Assembly (NCBI RefSeq): GCF_000063445.1
Contig: NC_009464.1
Span: 2,232,001 to 2,296,000 of the forward strand
DNA length: 64,000 nt
Direction of reading: 5' to 3'
DNA from: Methanocella arvoryzae MRE50
GTDB taxonomy: Archaea > Halobacteriota > Methanocellia > Methanocellales > Methanocellaceae
Program-made: the position numbers and the translations under genes
Shown here: in pieces, positions 52,973-61,096 of the stretch
Position numbering within the stretch: position 1 is the stretch's first letter
Layout of the letters: the number at the start of each line of letters is the position of its first letter
The notes under the pieces: model-generated
Databases searched by the model: none
The model's input: only the letters and a program-made list of their open reading frames with translations
What the model was told of the DNA's origin: nothing

Positions 52973-54237
52973 ACTTCTACCTTCGCCCCGAGCTTCCCGA
53001 GATCGGCGAAAAACGCCGGGTAGGATATGTCCACTGATTCTGCGGTGCTGATCGTCGTCTGGCCGTCGGCTGCGAGACCTGCCACTGCCAGTGCCATGAC
53101 AATCCTGTGATCATCATGGCCGTCTACAGTAGCTCCGGTGAGCCTGCCGCCCTCGATGTCGAGCCCGTCCTGCCTCTCCTCGATCTGCACGCCCATCTTC
53201 CGCAACTCCGTGGCCATAGCCCGAAGCCTGTCTGTCTCCTTATATCGTACGTGCTCAGCGTTGTTGATATGGGTGGTGCCCTCGGCGCACGCGGCCAGCA
53301 CTGCCAGCGTGGGCACCAGGTCAGGCGTCTGCCCGGCGTCGATGTCGATGCCGTGCAGGCGGCCGCCTTCTACCGTAACCGTGCCCATTTCCTCATCCCA
53401 GAAGACGTTGGCACCCATGTCCAGCAGGTGTTCGAGAATGGCAGCGTCTCCCTGCTTTGACGGGAACAGGTTACCCACAGTCACCCTCGAGCCGGTGACC
53501 GCCGCCGCAGCCAGCGGGTACGAGGCGGAAGAAAAGTCCCCTGGCACCCTGTATTCGCCGAGGTTGTAGTCCTGGCAGCACTGGATGCGGAACTCCTCGA
53601 AGTTGGTCTCTATCCTGCAGCCGGCCTTCTCCAGCATCTCCAGAGTAACTTCTACGTAGGGCTTCGATTTCAGTTCTCCCTCTATCAGGATTGTAGTGTC
53701 ATTCTTTGCGAAGGGACAGGAGATCAGCAGCGAGGATATGAACTGGGAGCTGATGCTGCCGTTAATGGAGATCCGGCCGCCTTTCATGACGCCGTGGATG
53801 ATCAGCGGCGCGGTGCCTGTGCCCCGGGTAGAATAGCAGACCGCCCCGAGGTCGTTCAGCGCCTTAATCAACGGGCCGTTCGGCCGCTTGCGCAGAGAGC
53901 TGTCACCTGTGAACACAGTGGCGCCTTCCGCCAGCGCTGCGATGGACGAGCACAGCCTCAGCGTAGTACCGCTGTTCTTCGCATCGATCACGTCCTCCGG
54001 GACCCTGGGCTTGCCTATGACGCCTGCGATCTCCACGGTGTCCCCGGAGATCCTGATGTCCGCCCCGAAAGCCCTGCACGCGGAGACGGTGGCCAGCGTG
54101 TCGGCAGAGAGTAGCGGACCTGTGATCTTAGCATAGTGCCCCATGCTGCCGATGGCGATGGCACGGTGGGTGTAGCTCTTCGACGGCGGAGCATCCACGC
54201 TGCCCCAGACGTCGGACTTCGAAATCCTCGCGATCAT
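52969..54237 (-). CDS. aroA: 3-phosphoshikimate 1-carboxyvinyltransferase (EPSP synthase)
   Basis: AroA joins phosphoenolpyruvate to shikimate 3-phosphate. [14 protein letters not shown] near residue 17, the GNSGTT-equivalent [11 protein letters not shown] near 85 and [15 protein letters not shown] near 377 are family motifs. The start at 54237 gives 422 aa, the normal length; upstream codons cross AT-rich promoter sequence, including AATTATATACG near 54262. It is the first gene of aroA-aroC. Confidence 0.95.
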   Translation of the reverse strand: MIARISKSDVWGSVDAPPSKSYTHRAIAIGSMGHYAKITGPLLSADTLATVSACRAFGADIRISGDTVEIAGVIGKPRVPEDVIDAKNSGTTLRLCSSIAALAEGATVFTGDSSLRKRPNGPLIKALNDLGAVCYSTRGTGTAPLIIHGVMKGGRISINGSISSQFISSLLISCPFAKNDTTILIEGELKSKPYVEVTLEMLEKAGCRIETNFEEFRIQCCQDYNLGEYRVPGDFSSASYPLAAAAVTGSRVTVGNLFPSKQGDAAILEHLLDMGANVFWDEEMGTVTVEGGRLHGIDIDAGQTPDLVPTLAVLAACAEGTTHINNAEHVRYKETDRLRAMATELRKMGVQIEERQDGLDIEGGRLTGATVDGHDDHRIVMALAVAGLAADGQTTISTAESVDISYPAFFADLGKLGAKVEV

Positions 54238-54257
54238 CAGATTGTAAATGGAAAATA

Positions 54258-54273
54258 CATCGTATATAATTTT
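54258..54273 (-). promoter_or_regulatory. TATA-like element of aroA
   Basis: On the minus strand AAATTATATACGATG lies about 28 bases before the ATG at 54237 and suggests a leaderless aroA-aroC mRNA. Confidence 0.45.
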
Positions 54274-54389
54274 ATTTACCTTTACCATTTGGGGCCCCGC
54301 ACCCCGATCGCCCCGGAACACCCACTTTTTGCCAGTATCCTGCACCTGCACGGTAACCTATTTCCCCCATGACAATATCTTAGTGTGCA

Positions 54390-55028
54390 ATGCCACTGGT
54401 CCTTCCTGATCTGAGCAAAGTACCGATCACCGGTTTGAGCGGTATAGCGGCGATATTAGTCTTCTGCCTTTTCTCAGGCATCTCGATCGCCAGCTACCCT
54501 GGCGGCTTCACCCCGATAGACATGTGGCTGGGCGACTATGGCTTTCCGGATATAAACCCTGCGGGGGCCGCCTACTACAACCTGGGCTCAATGCTTACCG
54601 GGCTGCTGCTCATCGTGTTCTACACAGGACTGTACCAGCATAGTGTCGCAAGCCCTGCCCGCACTTCCCTCCGGACTGCGGGCCAGGCCGCAGGGGTATT
54701 CTCTGGCATATCGCTGTTTATCGCAGGGTACCTCACCCCGGCAGTCATGCCCGGCAACTTGATCGCATCCTACGCGTTCTTCGCGCTCACATTCCTGGCC
54801 ATCATATTTTTGCACATGGCGTTCAGATCCCGGCCTTTCTATAGCGAGGCTACGGCATGCATGGGCCTGGCATCGGTAGCGCTGATCGTGCTCCTCGGAG
54901 TCACCCAGGCTTTGGCCAGCATAGAACCTATTGTAGCCGAATGGTGTGCCCTCTTTGCGTTGATCTCATGGATTGGGCTGACTTCAAGGGACTCCTATCG
55001 CAGAGCCCGGGGCAGATGCCACGATTGA
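54390..55028 (+). CDS. DUF998-like membrane protein, tandem paralogue 1
   Basis: This 212-residue protein has about six membrane helices with short loops. Recognisable segments are MWLGDYGFPDINPAGAAYYN after helix 1 and NLGSMLTGLLLIVFYTGLY, which match DUF998-like proteins. It is the first of three tandem paralogues with the same layout (helix, D-x-W-x-D-x-G/N-x-NP-x-G, N-x-G-S, two helices, AEW or IAD motif in helix 5-6). The family function is unknown; a regulatory or transport role at the membrane is possible. Confidence 0.7.
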   Translation: MPLVLPDLSKVPITGLSGIAAILVFCLFSGISIASYPGGFTPIDMWLGDYGFPDINPAGAAYYNLGSMLTGLLLIVFYTGLYQHSVASPARTSLRTAGQAAGVFSGISLFIAGYLTPAVMPGNLIASYAFFALTFLAIIFLHMAFRSRPFYSEATACMGLASVALIVLLGVTQALASIEPIVAEWCALFALISWIGLTSRDSYRRARGRCHD

Positions 55029-55768
55029 CTGGCATTAAGACAGGCCCATTTCCTCCGGCCACGGGTAACAGAAAACTTAATCATGCTGGTATCCTATCTT
55101 TTTCAGCTTGTGGTACGACGATCGGTAGAATAAATTTAAAGTCAGTCAGCGGGGTGGCAGGATACCTGAGCATCATCATATTCTGTCTCTTCAGCCTGCT
55201 ATCCGTATACTTCATGTGGGACCGGTTCTCACCTTTCGACATGTGGATCGGAGACTTCGGCGACGATACTGAGAATCCTGCAGGCTACGTATTCTACAAT
55301 ACCGGATCAATGATCACCGGCATACTGCTCGCCCTGTTCTACCTTGGGCTGTCCGAGTGGCGGACCGATAGCCGGATCCGGAACTTTTCCCTGGGCGCGG
55401 GCATTTTGACAGGCGGCATCTCAGGCATTCTGATGTTCCTCGCGGGGTACGTATCGACGCACGAGCAGCCTCTGCACCTGCAACTCTCGGTGCTGTACTT
55501 CGCCTTATCCTTCTTCGCCATCATGTTCATCTGCCTCGCCCTGGCCGGTCTGCCACTATACGGTGAAGCAACACTCTGCATAGGCGTGACGACCCTGGCG
55601 CTGACACTGGTGCTGGCCTTTTCGTACCTGCTCGACATCGAGCCCATCATCGCCGAATGGTTCACGGGCTTCGCCCTGCTGACATGGATCGGGCTCACCG
55701 CCCGGGACTCTTTCACGCTGAGCAGAGAGAAAGACACAGTAAAACCTGCAGTATCGATGCAGGCATAG
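55016..55768 (+). CDS. DUF998-like membrane protein, tandem paralogue 2
   Basis: From the GVAGYLSIIIFCLFSLLSV segment onward it matches the layout of paralogue 1 (FDMWIGDFGDDTENPAGYVFYN, SMITGILLALFYLGL, IEPIIAEWFTGFALLTWIGLTARDS). The start is uncertain: ATG at 55016, which overlaps the previous gene by 13 bases and adds about 45 residues of non-conserved sequence, or GTG at 55154, which begins close to the first helix. Function is unknown. Confidence 0.6.
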   Translation: MPRLTGIKTGPFPPATGNRKLNHAGILSFSACGTTIGRINLKSVSGVAGYLSIIIFCLFSLLSVYFMWDRFSPFDMWIGDFGDDTENPAGYVFYNTGSMITGILLALFYLGLSEWRTDSRIRNFSLGAGILTGGISGILMFLAGYVSTHEQPLHLQLSVLYFALSFFAIMFICLALAGLPLYGEATLCIGVTTLALTLVLAFSYLLDIEPIIAEWFTGFALLTWIGLTARDSFTLSREKDTVKPAVSMQA

Positions 55769-55819
55769 TAACCTTTATCCGATCGGCAGCCAAAGACTTC
55801 TCGGGGGTAAACGGAGTCA

Positions 55820-56464
55820 ATGGAGATCAATCCATTACGCATACCTGTCGCCAGCATGGCAGGCATAGCTGCGATCATCATCTTTTCCGCGCTGGGAATA
55901 GCCTCGGCCCTTCAATACCCGGGCAGCTCCGCCTTTCTCGACACTCTCTGGCTCGATGACCCTGGCAACACAAACCTCAATCCTTATGGTGCCAGCTACT
56001 TCAACTCCGCCTGCATCCTCTCCGGACTGCTGCTCGTACTCTTTTACCTCGGCCTGATCCGCTGGCACAGCGACCACACAGTCCAGAAAGCCCTGCTTGC
56101 CATCGGCCAGCTATCCGGCATCACATCAGGCGCAGCCCTCCTCATGGCCGGCCTCAGACCAGCCCTATACGGCTCCGAGCACTACCTGTGGACCACGGTG
56201 TTCCTCGGCACCACCGCCATCGCCCTCCTCTTTATCACCGCTGCCTTCCTTGGGCACCTCTACTATGGCTGGCCCACACTCCTGATCGGCATCATGGGGA
56301 TGACCTTGTGTATGATAGCACTGATCCTCCGGCTCGTATCGATAGATATCGGGATCGCCGACCTGATCGCCGTAATACCGGCTTTCCTCTGGGTCGGGGC
56401 CTTCTCGGGGAATACCTACTCCCGGTTTGCTGGGGAAGAGCTGAAGATCAGCGTGGCCGGCTAA
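55820..56464 (+). CDS. DUF998-like membrane protein, tandem paralogue 3
   Basis: Six membrane helices, the loop WLDDPGNTNLNPYGASYFN, and SACILSGLLLVLFYLGLI mark this as the third paralogue. The ATG at 55820 gives 214 aa. It is more divergent at the C-terminus (IADLIAVIPAFLWVGA) than the first two are from each other. It is followed by a long repeat-filled gap. Confidence 0.7.
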   Translation: MEINPLRIPVASMAGIAAIIIFSALGIASALQYPGSSAFLDTLWLDDPGNTNLNPYGASYFNSACILSGLLLVLFYLGLIRWHSDHTVQKALLAIGQLSGITSGAALLMAGLRPALYGSEHYLWTTVFLGTTAIALLFITAAFLGHLYYGWPTLLIGIMGMTLCMIALILRLVSIDIGIADLIAVIPAFLWVGAFSGNTYSRFAGEELKISVAG

Positions 56465-56507
56465 GTTACGGCGACTCAGCAATACAATCGCTGCTGTTCG
56501 ATGGCGC

Positions 56508-56712
56508 AAAGTTGAAGAGGCGCAGAGAACGTAGGGGGAAGAGATCAAAGCCGCTAAGCCGCTAAGACTATCGTAAATTGTATGGTAAGTATTACTTCTG
56601 ATAAGCCTTTGCGGCCTGGTGTCTTTGATCTCTTCCCCCAAGATCGTAGCGCCTTAGCGTCTCTGCGACTCTTCCCCCTAAGTCCTCTGCGGCTTTGTAC
56701 CCTTGCGTCAAT
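56508..56712. repeat. Foldback array F (CGCAAAG/CTTTGCG words)
   Basis: The left arm (GAGGCGCAGAG, GGGGGAAGAGATCAAAG, CCGCTAAGCCGCTAAG) is complementary to the right arm (TCTTTGATCTCTTCCCCC, GCGCCTTAGCGTCTCTGCG). A related pair forms the outer layer of the nested palindrome at 6418-7008. It follows the third DUF998-like gene. Sequence 56713-56925 shows no gene. Confidence 0.7.
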
Positions 56713-56925
56713 GAAACCGAATGATAGACCCATGCGGATTACGATTTAGACTCGAGGTCACTGCGGCCAGCCAAGCCCATTTTTCTTATTCAAGACTTGA
56801 AAAACCGGTTCTTATAGCCGAATCTATCCGTGGCAATCGGTGGAATCCAGTATTCCTGTGTTTCCTCTCCGATCTATTGTGCAGATTCTATCGTTGAGGG
56901 AAACGCCACTGGAAAAGCTGGTACT

Positions 56926-57370
56926 CCAAAAACGCCAGACCGCCAAAAACGCCAAAAGTCGGGTGATGAACGGTGCCTTGATCAGGTATAAGAGGTGAAA
57001 AATCGGCAGTTTCCCTGATCTGCGCATATATCACCGCCAAGCACTCGCCTTAAGAAAAACTGAAAGATAGCCCGGCATAGGTCGAAAATACCGCCAAGCA
57101 CGCCAAGGAGCCAAGCTCGCCAAGTGCTAATTTTTCATGGAACGCCAAGCTAAATACGGGTGATTTGTGCGATTACGATCAAATAAATCTTGGCGCCCTT
57201 GGCCCCTTGGCGTGCTTGGCGGTCTTGCAACCATAGCCGAAACAACATGTTTTTCATAGGAACGCCATACACTGAATTGAATTAAATATAGTATCGTTTG
57301 GCGTATCTGGCGTATTTGGCGTTTTGGCGTTTTTTGGGTTACCAAACCTTCCATTGGCGTATTTGGCGTT
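56926..57370. repeat. Foldback array E (AACGCCAAA words) nested around array D copy 2
   Basis: CCAAAAACGCCAGACCGCC words at 56926-56960 face TGGCGTATTTGGCGTTTTGG words at 57297-57370. Between them lies array D copy 2 (57066-57262). This is a second example of one foldback family nested inside another. Confidence 0.7.
57066..57262. repeat. Foldback array D (GCCAAG/CTTGGC words), copy 2
   Basis: Homologous to 34854-35045: shared left end (GGTCGAAAATACCGCCA), inner TTTTTCATGGAACGCCA, and right end (AACCATAGCCGA, TTTTTCATAG). Words CGCCAAGGAGCCAAGC and CCTTGGCGTGCTTGGCGG form the arms. Confidence 0.75.
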
Positions 57371-57467
57371 TTTGAAACTGAGTCTTGCTGGCAGTTTTCC
57401 AGTTTCAATATATTGACTCATCCCAGAGCAAGCACTAGTTGACTATACACGGGGATACTGGGAATCT

Positions 57468-57500
57468 GTGAAGATTAGCACAGCGCAGCGTTCGTTTTCC
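57468..57500. repeat. Solo end of element A
   Basis: AATCTGTGAAGATTAGC followed by ACAGCGCAGCGTTCG matches the right end of element A. No left end is present, so it looks like a remnant. It lies about 120 bases upstream of the winged-helix gene. Confidence 0.55.
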
Positions 57501-57618
57501 TCCACGAGCCCATACACTCTTCCCGCGAAGCGGGGGCAGACAAAGTCTTATTAATAATTACAGCTTAAATAGTCTGAAGAGGCAAGCATTCGTATCGTAG
57601 GCGGAAATTGGTGTATTT

Positions 57619-57921
57619 ATGCTTATCAGCAAACTCGAGATGGAGATGGAGATGCTGGAACGCCACCTGCTGATTTTAAAGTTCGTGATCGAGCAGGAGC
57701 CCATCGGCATCATGAAGCTTTCGGAAGTGACCCGCCTTCCGAAACATAAAGTCAGGTATTCGCTCAGGGTACTGGAGCACGAAGGGCTCATCGGCCCCTC
57801 GATGCACGGGGCGGTCACGACTGAAAAGACGAAGAAGTTCATCGACGGCCTGGACGAGCGCATCGCCCGCCTCGGCCAGAAGTACGAGGAAGTCAAAAAG
57901 CTCGGCAGTGAAATGAAATGA
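57619..57921 (+). CDS. small winged-helix DNA-binding protein
   Basis: This 100-residue protein has a winged-helix core (HLLILKFVIEQEP, LSEVTRLPKHKVRYSLRVLEHEGLIG, residues 15-60), then a helical, charged C-terminus that may dimerise. Its stop codon overlaps the start of the next gene (ATGA), so it is very likely a co-translated regulator of, or with, the flavin oxidoreductase. No sensor domain is visible; the protein has no Cys, so it is not a thiol sensor by itself. Confidence 0.78.
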   Translation: MLISKLEMEMEMLERHLLILKFVIEQEPIGIMKLSEVTRLPKHKVRYSLRVLEHEGLIGPSMHGAVTTEKTKKFIDGLDERIARLGQKYEEVKKLGSEMK

Positions 57922-59279
57922 ACGGCCGGAGGATCGTGTTCGTCGGGGCAGGTGGCGCAGGGCTGACCGCAGCTTTCACCCTCGCCAGAAGAGCGCCTGA
58001 CGCGCAGATCACCGTCTTTTCTAAAGATCCCGTAGTAGCCTACAGCCAGTGCGGCATGCCTTTTGTCCTCGACCGCAAGATACTGGACTTTAACAAGCTC
58101 GTCATCTACCAGCCCCCCGTCTTCAAAGATTTAGGGCTGGACGTCCGCACTTCTACCGCTATAGAGGAGATCGACCTCGACGGCAGGGCCGTCACCACTG
58201 AAAAAGGAGAGCGCGTCGAGTACGACAGGCTGGTCATCGCCACCGGGTCCAGACCCTTCGTGCCCCCGGTGCCCGGCGTACACCTCCCGGGAGTGCATAC
58301 CCTTCTCACGCTGGAGGATGGCAAGGCGCTCTACGAGCGGCTGAAGGACGCCTTGAACGTCGTCATCATCGGCGGCGGCCCCATCGGCCTGGAGACGGCC
58401 CCGGCGTTCCTCGATGCTGGCGCAAAGCTGACGATCATCGAAAGAGTGCCGCAGCTCATGCCCTCGGCGCTGGACCCGGAGATGGCCGCCATCGTGCAGG
58501 CCCACCTCGAACAAAAGGGCGCCAGAGTCATCACCGGCAGGGGCGTCGACTCCATCAACGGCACAGCCCGGGTAGAGTCCGTCACCTGCGCCGGCGAAGT
58601 CATCCCGGCCGACTTAGTGCTGTTATCCGCGGGCATCCGCCCCAACACCGATCTCGCAAAGCAAGCCAGCATCGACCTCGGCGTGACCGGCGGCATCGTG
58701 GTCGACGAGTACTTCCGGGTAAGGCGAAACGGCAAAGTGCTGGACGACGTCCTCGCGGCCGGAGACTGCGCTGAAGTCACAGGACTGATCACCGGCAAGC
58801 CCGTCATCTACGCCGTGGGCAGCGTGGCCAACCGGCAGGCAAAATATGTGGCCGACAACCTGCTGGGCAAAAAGACTCCTTATCCACCGGTTCTGTGCCC
58901 CGCCGTCTGCGTGATCGGCGACCTCCACGTGGGCAACGTCGGCCTCACCACTCACGCCTGCGAGCAGGCCGGCATCACGCCTTTGACATTCAGCGCCAGA
59001 GGCGCCACCAGAGCCCGGTACTACCCCGGCGGCAAAACGGTCGACATCAAGCTCTTATCCGACGGCGACAGGCTCGTCGGTGGCCAGATCATCGGCGAAG
59101 AAGGCGTCGGCGGCCGAATCAATGTGCTATCCCTCGCCATAGGCAAAGGCATGAGCCCGGCAGACCTGGCCGGGGCCGAGACATGCTACGCGCCCCCGGT
59201 GTCGCCGCTGATAGATCCGCTGACCTACGCGGCAGAGATGCTGGCGCTGAAAGTGGCACGCGCGAAGAAGAGCCAGTAA
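57918..59279 (+). CDS. CoA-disulfide reductase / NADH oxidase-like flavoprotein
   Basis: The protein has FAD and NAD(P)H Rossmann motifs (VFVGAGGAGLTAAF at 8 and VVIIGGGPIGLETAP near 150), a conserved redox Cys in YSQCGMPFVL (C45) as in CoA-disulfide reductases and NADH oxidases, AAGDCAEV near 279 for FAD, and a C-terminal dimerisation domain. It lacks an added rhodanese domain. The substrate may be CoA disulfide, another disulfide, persulfide or oxygen. Length is 453 aa. The overlap with a winged-helix gene suggests a redox-responsive unit. Confidence 0.85.
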   Translation: MNGRRIVFVGAGGAGLTAAFTLARRAPDAQITVFSKDPVVAYSQCGMPFVLDRKILDFNKLVIYQPPVFKDLGLDVRTSTAIEEIDLDGRAVTTEKGERVEYDRLVIATGSRPFVPPVPGVHLPGVHTLLTLEDGKALYERLKDALNVVIIGGGPIGLETAPAFLDAGAKLTIIERVPQLMPSALDPEMAAIVQAHLEQKGARVITGRGVDSINGTARVESVTCAGEVIPADLVLLSAGIRPNTDLAKQASIDLGVTGGIVVDEYFRVRRNGKVLDDVLAAGDCAEVTGLITGKPVIYAVGSVANRQAKYVADNLLGKKTPYPPVLCPAVCVIGDLHVGNVGLTTHACEQAGITPLTFSARGATRARYYPGGKTVDIKLLSDGDRLVGGQIIGEEGVGGRINVLSLAIGKGMSPADLAGAETCYAPPVSPLIDPLTYAAEMLALKVARAKKSQ

Positions 59280-59340
59280 GGCCGGCGTCATCTAAATAAT
59301 GGCGACTCAGCCATGGAAGTTGTTTTACGGTGAATCTCAC

Positions 59341-59632
59341 GATAAGCCCTCGGAGGTCTGAGAGTTCCCGGGAGGTTGGGGAGGATTTTCAGGCTGGGAG
59401 GTTCGGGAGGGTAGCGAGGTTTGAGAGGAGGTCCGGGAGTGTGGAAAGGTCTGAGAGGATGATTTTTAATATAATTAATCCTCTCCGGCCTCCGGGTGCC
59501 TCACATAACCTCTCTCAGACCTCCCTTTCCTCCCTGACCTCCCACTTTGAAAGTCTCCCCGACCTCCAGGTACATCCAGACCTCCTCGCTTACCTCTCAG
59601 TACCTCCCTGACCTGAAAATCTTAGATGGGAA
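59341..59632. repeat. Repeat G (GAGGTC words), full copy
   Basis: A purine-rich arm (59341-59460) and a pyrimidine-rich arm (59480-59632) surround GATTTTTAATATAATTAATCC. The left arm is homologous to the reverse complement of 33405-33525, the right arm to the reverse complement of 34604-34680. It follows the flavoprotein stop codon. Confidence 0.75.
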
Positions 59633-59644
59633 ATGAGATAACGA

Positions 59645-59655
59645 ATTATATTTTA
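59645..59655 (+). promoter_or_regulatory. TATA-like element in front of the candidate non-coding RNA
   Basis: ATTATATTTTA between two convergent genes, where no promoter is needed for either. It predicts a start near 59672-59680. Confidence 0.45.
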
Positions 59656-59671
59656 GTAAAAATCCTTAGAA

Positions 59672-59905
59672 AAGGTGTCTCCTCCCCGCCGACCATTCTG
59701 TTCCCATCCCTTGTGGGACAGTGGCAGTCTGATCGGCGAGGACAGAGGTGGATTTGATTTCTAATCGTGACTTGTGATGCTATGGTGGAAGTTGTGGGAA
59801 TCTTTCCCGAGGACAAGCCGGAATTATCTGCTGGTGGTAAATTTACCGTCGTGCAGTAAATTTTGCTTCCCGGCCCAGACGCTTGCCAATTGTTAATTGG
59901 CTTGC
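59672..59905 (+). ncRNA. Candidate structured non-coding RNA
   Basis: Downstream of a TATA-like element lies a non-coding stretch with strong structure. Stem CGCCGA (59687-59692) / TCGGCG (59733-59738) encloses CCATTCTGTTCCCA (59693-59706) paired with TGGGACAGTGG (59714-59724), with an 8-base one-sided bulge CAGTCTGA. A second domain is CTTGT/ACAAG (59771, 59813) around GGGAA/TTCCC. A late hairpin GCCAATT-GTT-AATTGGC (59885-59901) could end the RNA. CGAGGACA occurs just after both main stems. It does not match the RNase P RNA, SRP RNA or known riboswitch signatures that I can recall. Confidence 0.4.
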
Positions 59906-60070
59906 TGGTATATATTAGTAAAGTGATCTAATTTTTGCCAAAAATTAAACGGGTCGTTTAATTATACATTTCGCTTAACGTCGGCTTTATAGTAATAATG
60001 GCTATATGGTCTATACTATAAATTATGTAAAATTATGCTGCAGGCGAGTAAAAATAGTATCGCCGGGAAA

Positions 60071-60856
60071 TTATTTAATTTTTATTTCCCTTGCCTTCTG
60101 CAGGTAGCTATCGAAAAGCTCCGCTCCCCACTTAGTCGCCGAAAGGTCGGAACTGAAAAGGCTGCTCATCGAGTCGAACGTGCCATTCTTATTGTACAGG
60201 TATATCGAAGTGAAATTGTCAGTGGTCACGAGTACCAGCCTGACGCTGTCGATCACGTACATTTTGGTGTTCTCCCGGCTCAGGAATTCGTGGAGGAATA
60301 CAGAATATTCTTTTTCGACTTTTTTATAGATGTTTTCAGGAATAATGATCGATACAGGTATTTTCATACTGGCAAGGCCCACGTAAATTTTGGGATACTG
60401 GGGGTCAAGCACCGGCGCAATGCCCATGATCTTCTTAGCCTTCGGCAGGTTATCGTAGATCTGGTCGTGGGCGGCCGTGATGTGCTCCATGGTGTTCCTT
60501 ATGACTTTGCAGTCCCCCAGCTCGTCGATCCTGTCGATCAGCCTGGCCGGTATGGGGCTCAAGTCGTGGGTGTTCAGGAATTCTCCGGTGTTCACGATGA
60601 CCTTCTCCAGATCGTCCATGGCCTCGAGCTTTTTTACCAGAATAGTGCCCGTTGTTGTCAGGACATACTTGCCGTCGTCCTTCGAGATCAGGTCGGCCTT
60701 GACCAGGTCCTTGATGCGGGGAATGATGCTGGCGGAGGTAACGTCAAAATGGGTCCTTATCTCAGCCAGGGACATCGGCCTTTCAGCCAGTATGTACAGT
60801 ATCCCTTTCCGTATATCTGATAACATAGTGGACTTTAACAGGCCATCCGACTTCAC
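60071..60856 (-). CDS. FilR1-type winged-helix regulator, left of ubiA
   Basis: It has an N-terminal winged helix (SDIRKGILYILAERPMSLAEI and onward, about 15-75) and a FilR1-like domain with GIAPVLDPQYPKIYVGL, PVSIIIPENIYKKVEKEY and LVLVTTDNFTSIYLYN, ending WGAELFDSYLQKAREI. The GTG at 60856 follows GGTGAG by five bases (261 aa); GTG at 60862 is an alternative. It is divergent from the ubiA-type gene, 240 bases away, and very similar to the regulator at 61998. A TATA-like TTTATATAG lies near 60905. Its target may be the prenyltransferase. Confidence 0.82.
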   Translation of the reverse strand: MKSDGLLKSTMLSDIRKGILYILAERPMSLAEIRTHFDVTSASIIPRIKDLVKADLISKDDGKYVLTTTGTILVKKLEAMDDLEKVIVNTGEFLNTHDLSPIPARLIDRIDELGDCKVIRNTMEHITAAHDQIYDNLPKAKKIMGIAPVLDPQYPKIYVGLASMKIPVSIIIPENIYKKVEKEYSVFLHEFLSRENTKMYVIDSVRLVLVTTDNFTSIYLYNKNGTFDSMSSLFSSDLSATKWGAELFDSYLQKAREIKIK

Positions 60857-61035
60857 CAGCACTCACCAAACCATAACTTACCAGTGATTTCAGGAGGTTA
60901 CTATATAAATTTCACGGCTGCTATCCGGCAATATTTACAATTTTATGATCATTTTTACTAACTATTGTTATATTGGAATTTCATTATAAACCAAAAAATA
61001 TTAATTTTCTGATTGTAATACCTCTATTTTAAAAT

Positions 61036-61068
61036 TAACCGGTTGTTAAAAAACCGGTTATTATATAT
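61036..61068. promoter_or_regulatory. Twin AACCGGTT palindromes next to the ubiA TATA box
   Basis: AACCGGTT, itself a perfect palindrome, occurs at 61037-61044 and 61052-61059, 15 bases apart, and is directly followed by TTATATATG (61060-61068). The layout fits an operator for a dimeric regulator, possibly one of the two flanking FilR1-type proteins. Confidence 0.5.
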
Positions 61069-61096
61069 GCATTTTTAATTCGGAGGTATCAGTATT

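Noticed and set aside
59672-59905. RNase P RNA, SRP RNA or H/ACA guide RNA
   Set aside because: The conserved RNase P and SRP core strings are missing, and the first stem lacks the two-sided pocket of H/ACA RNAs, so no class was assigned.
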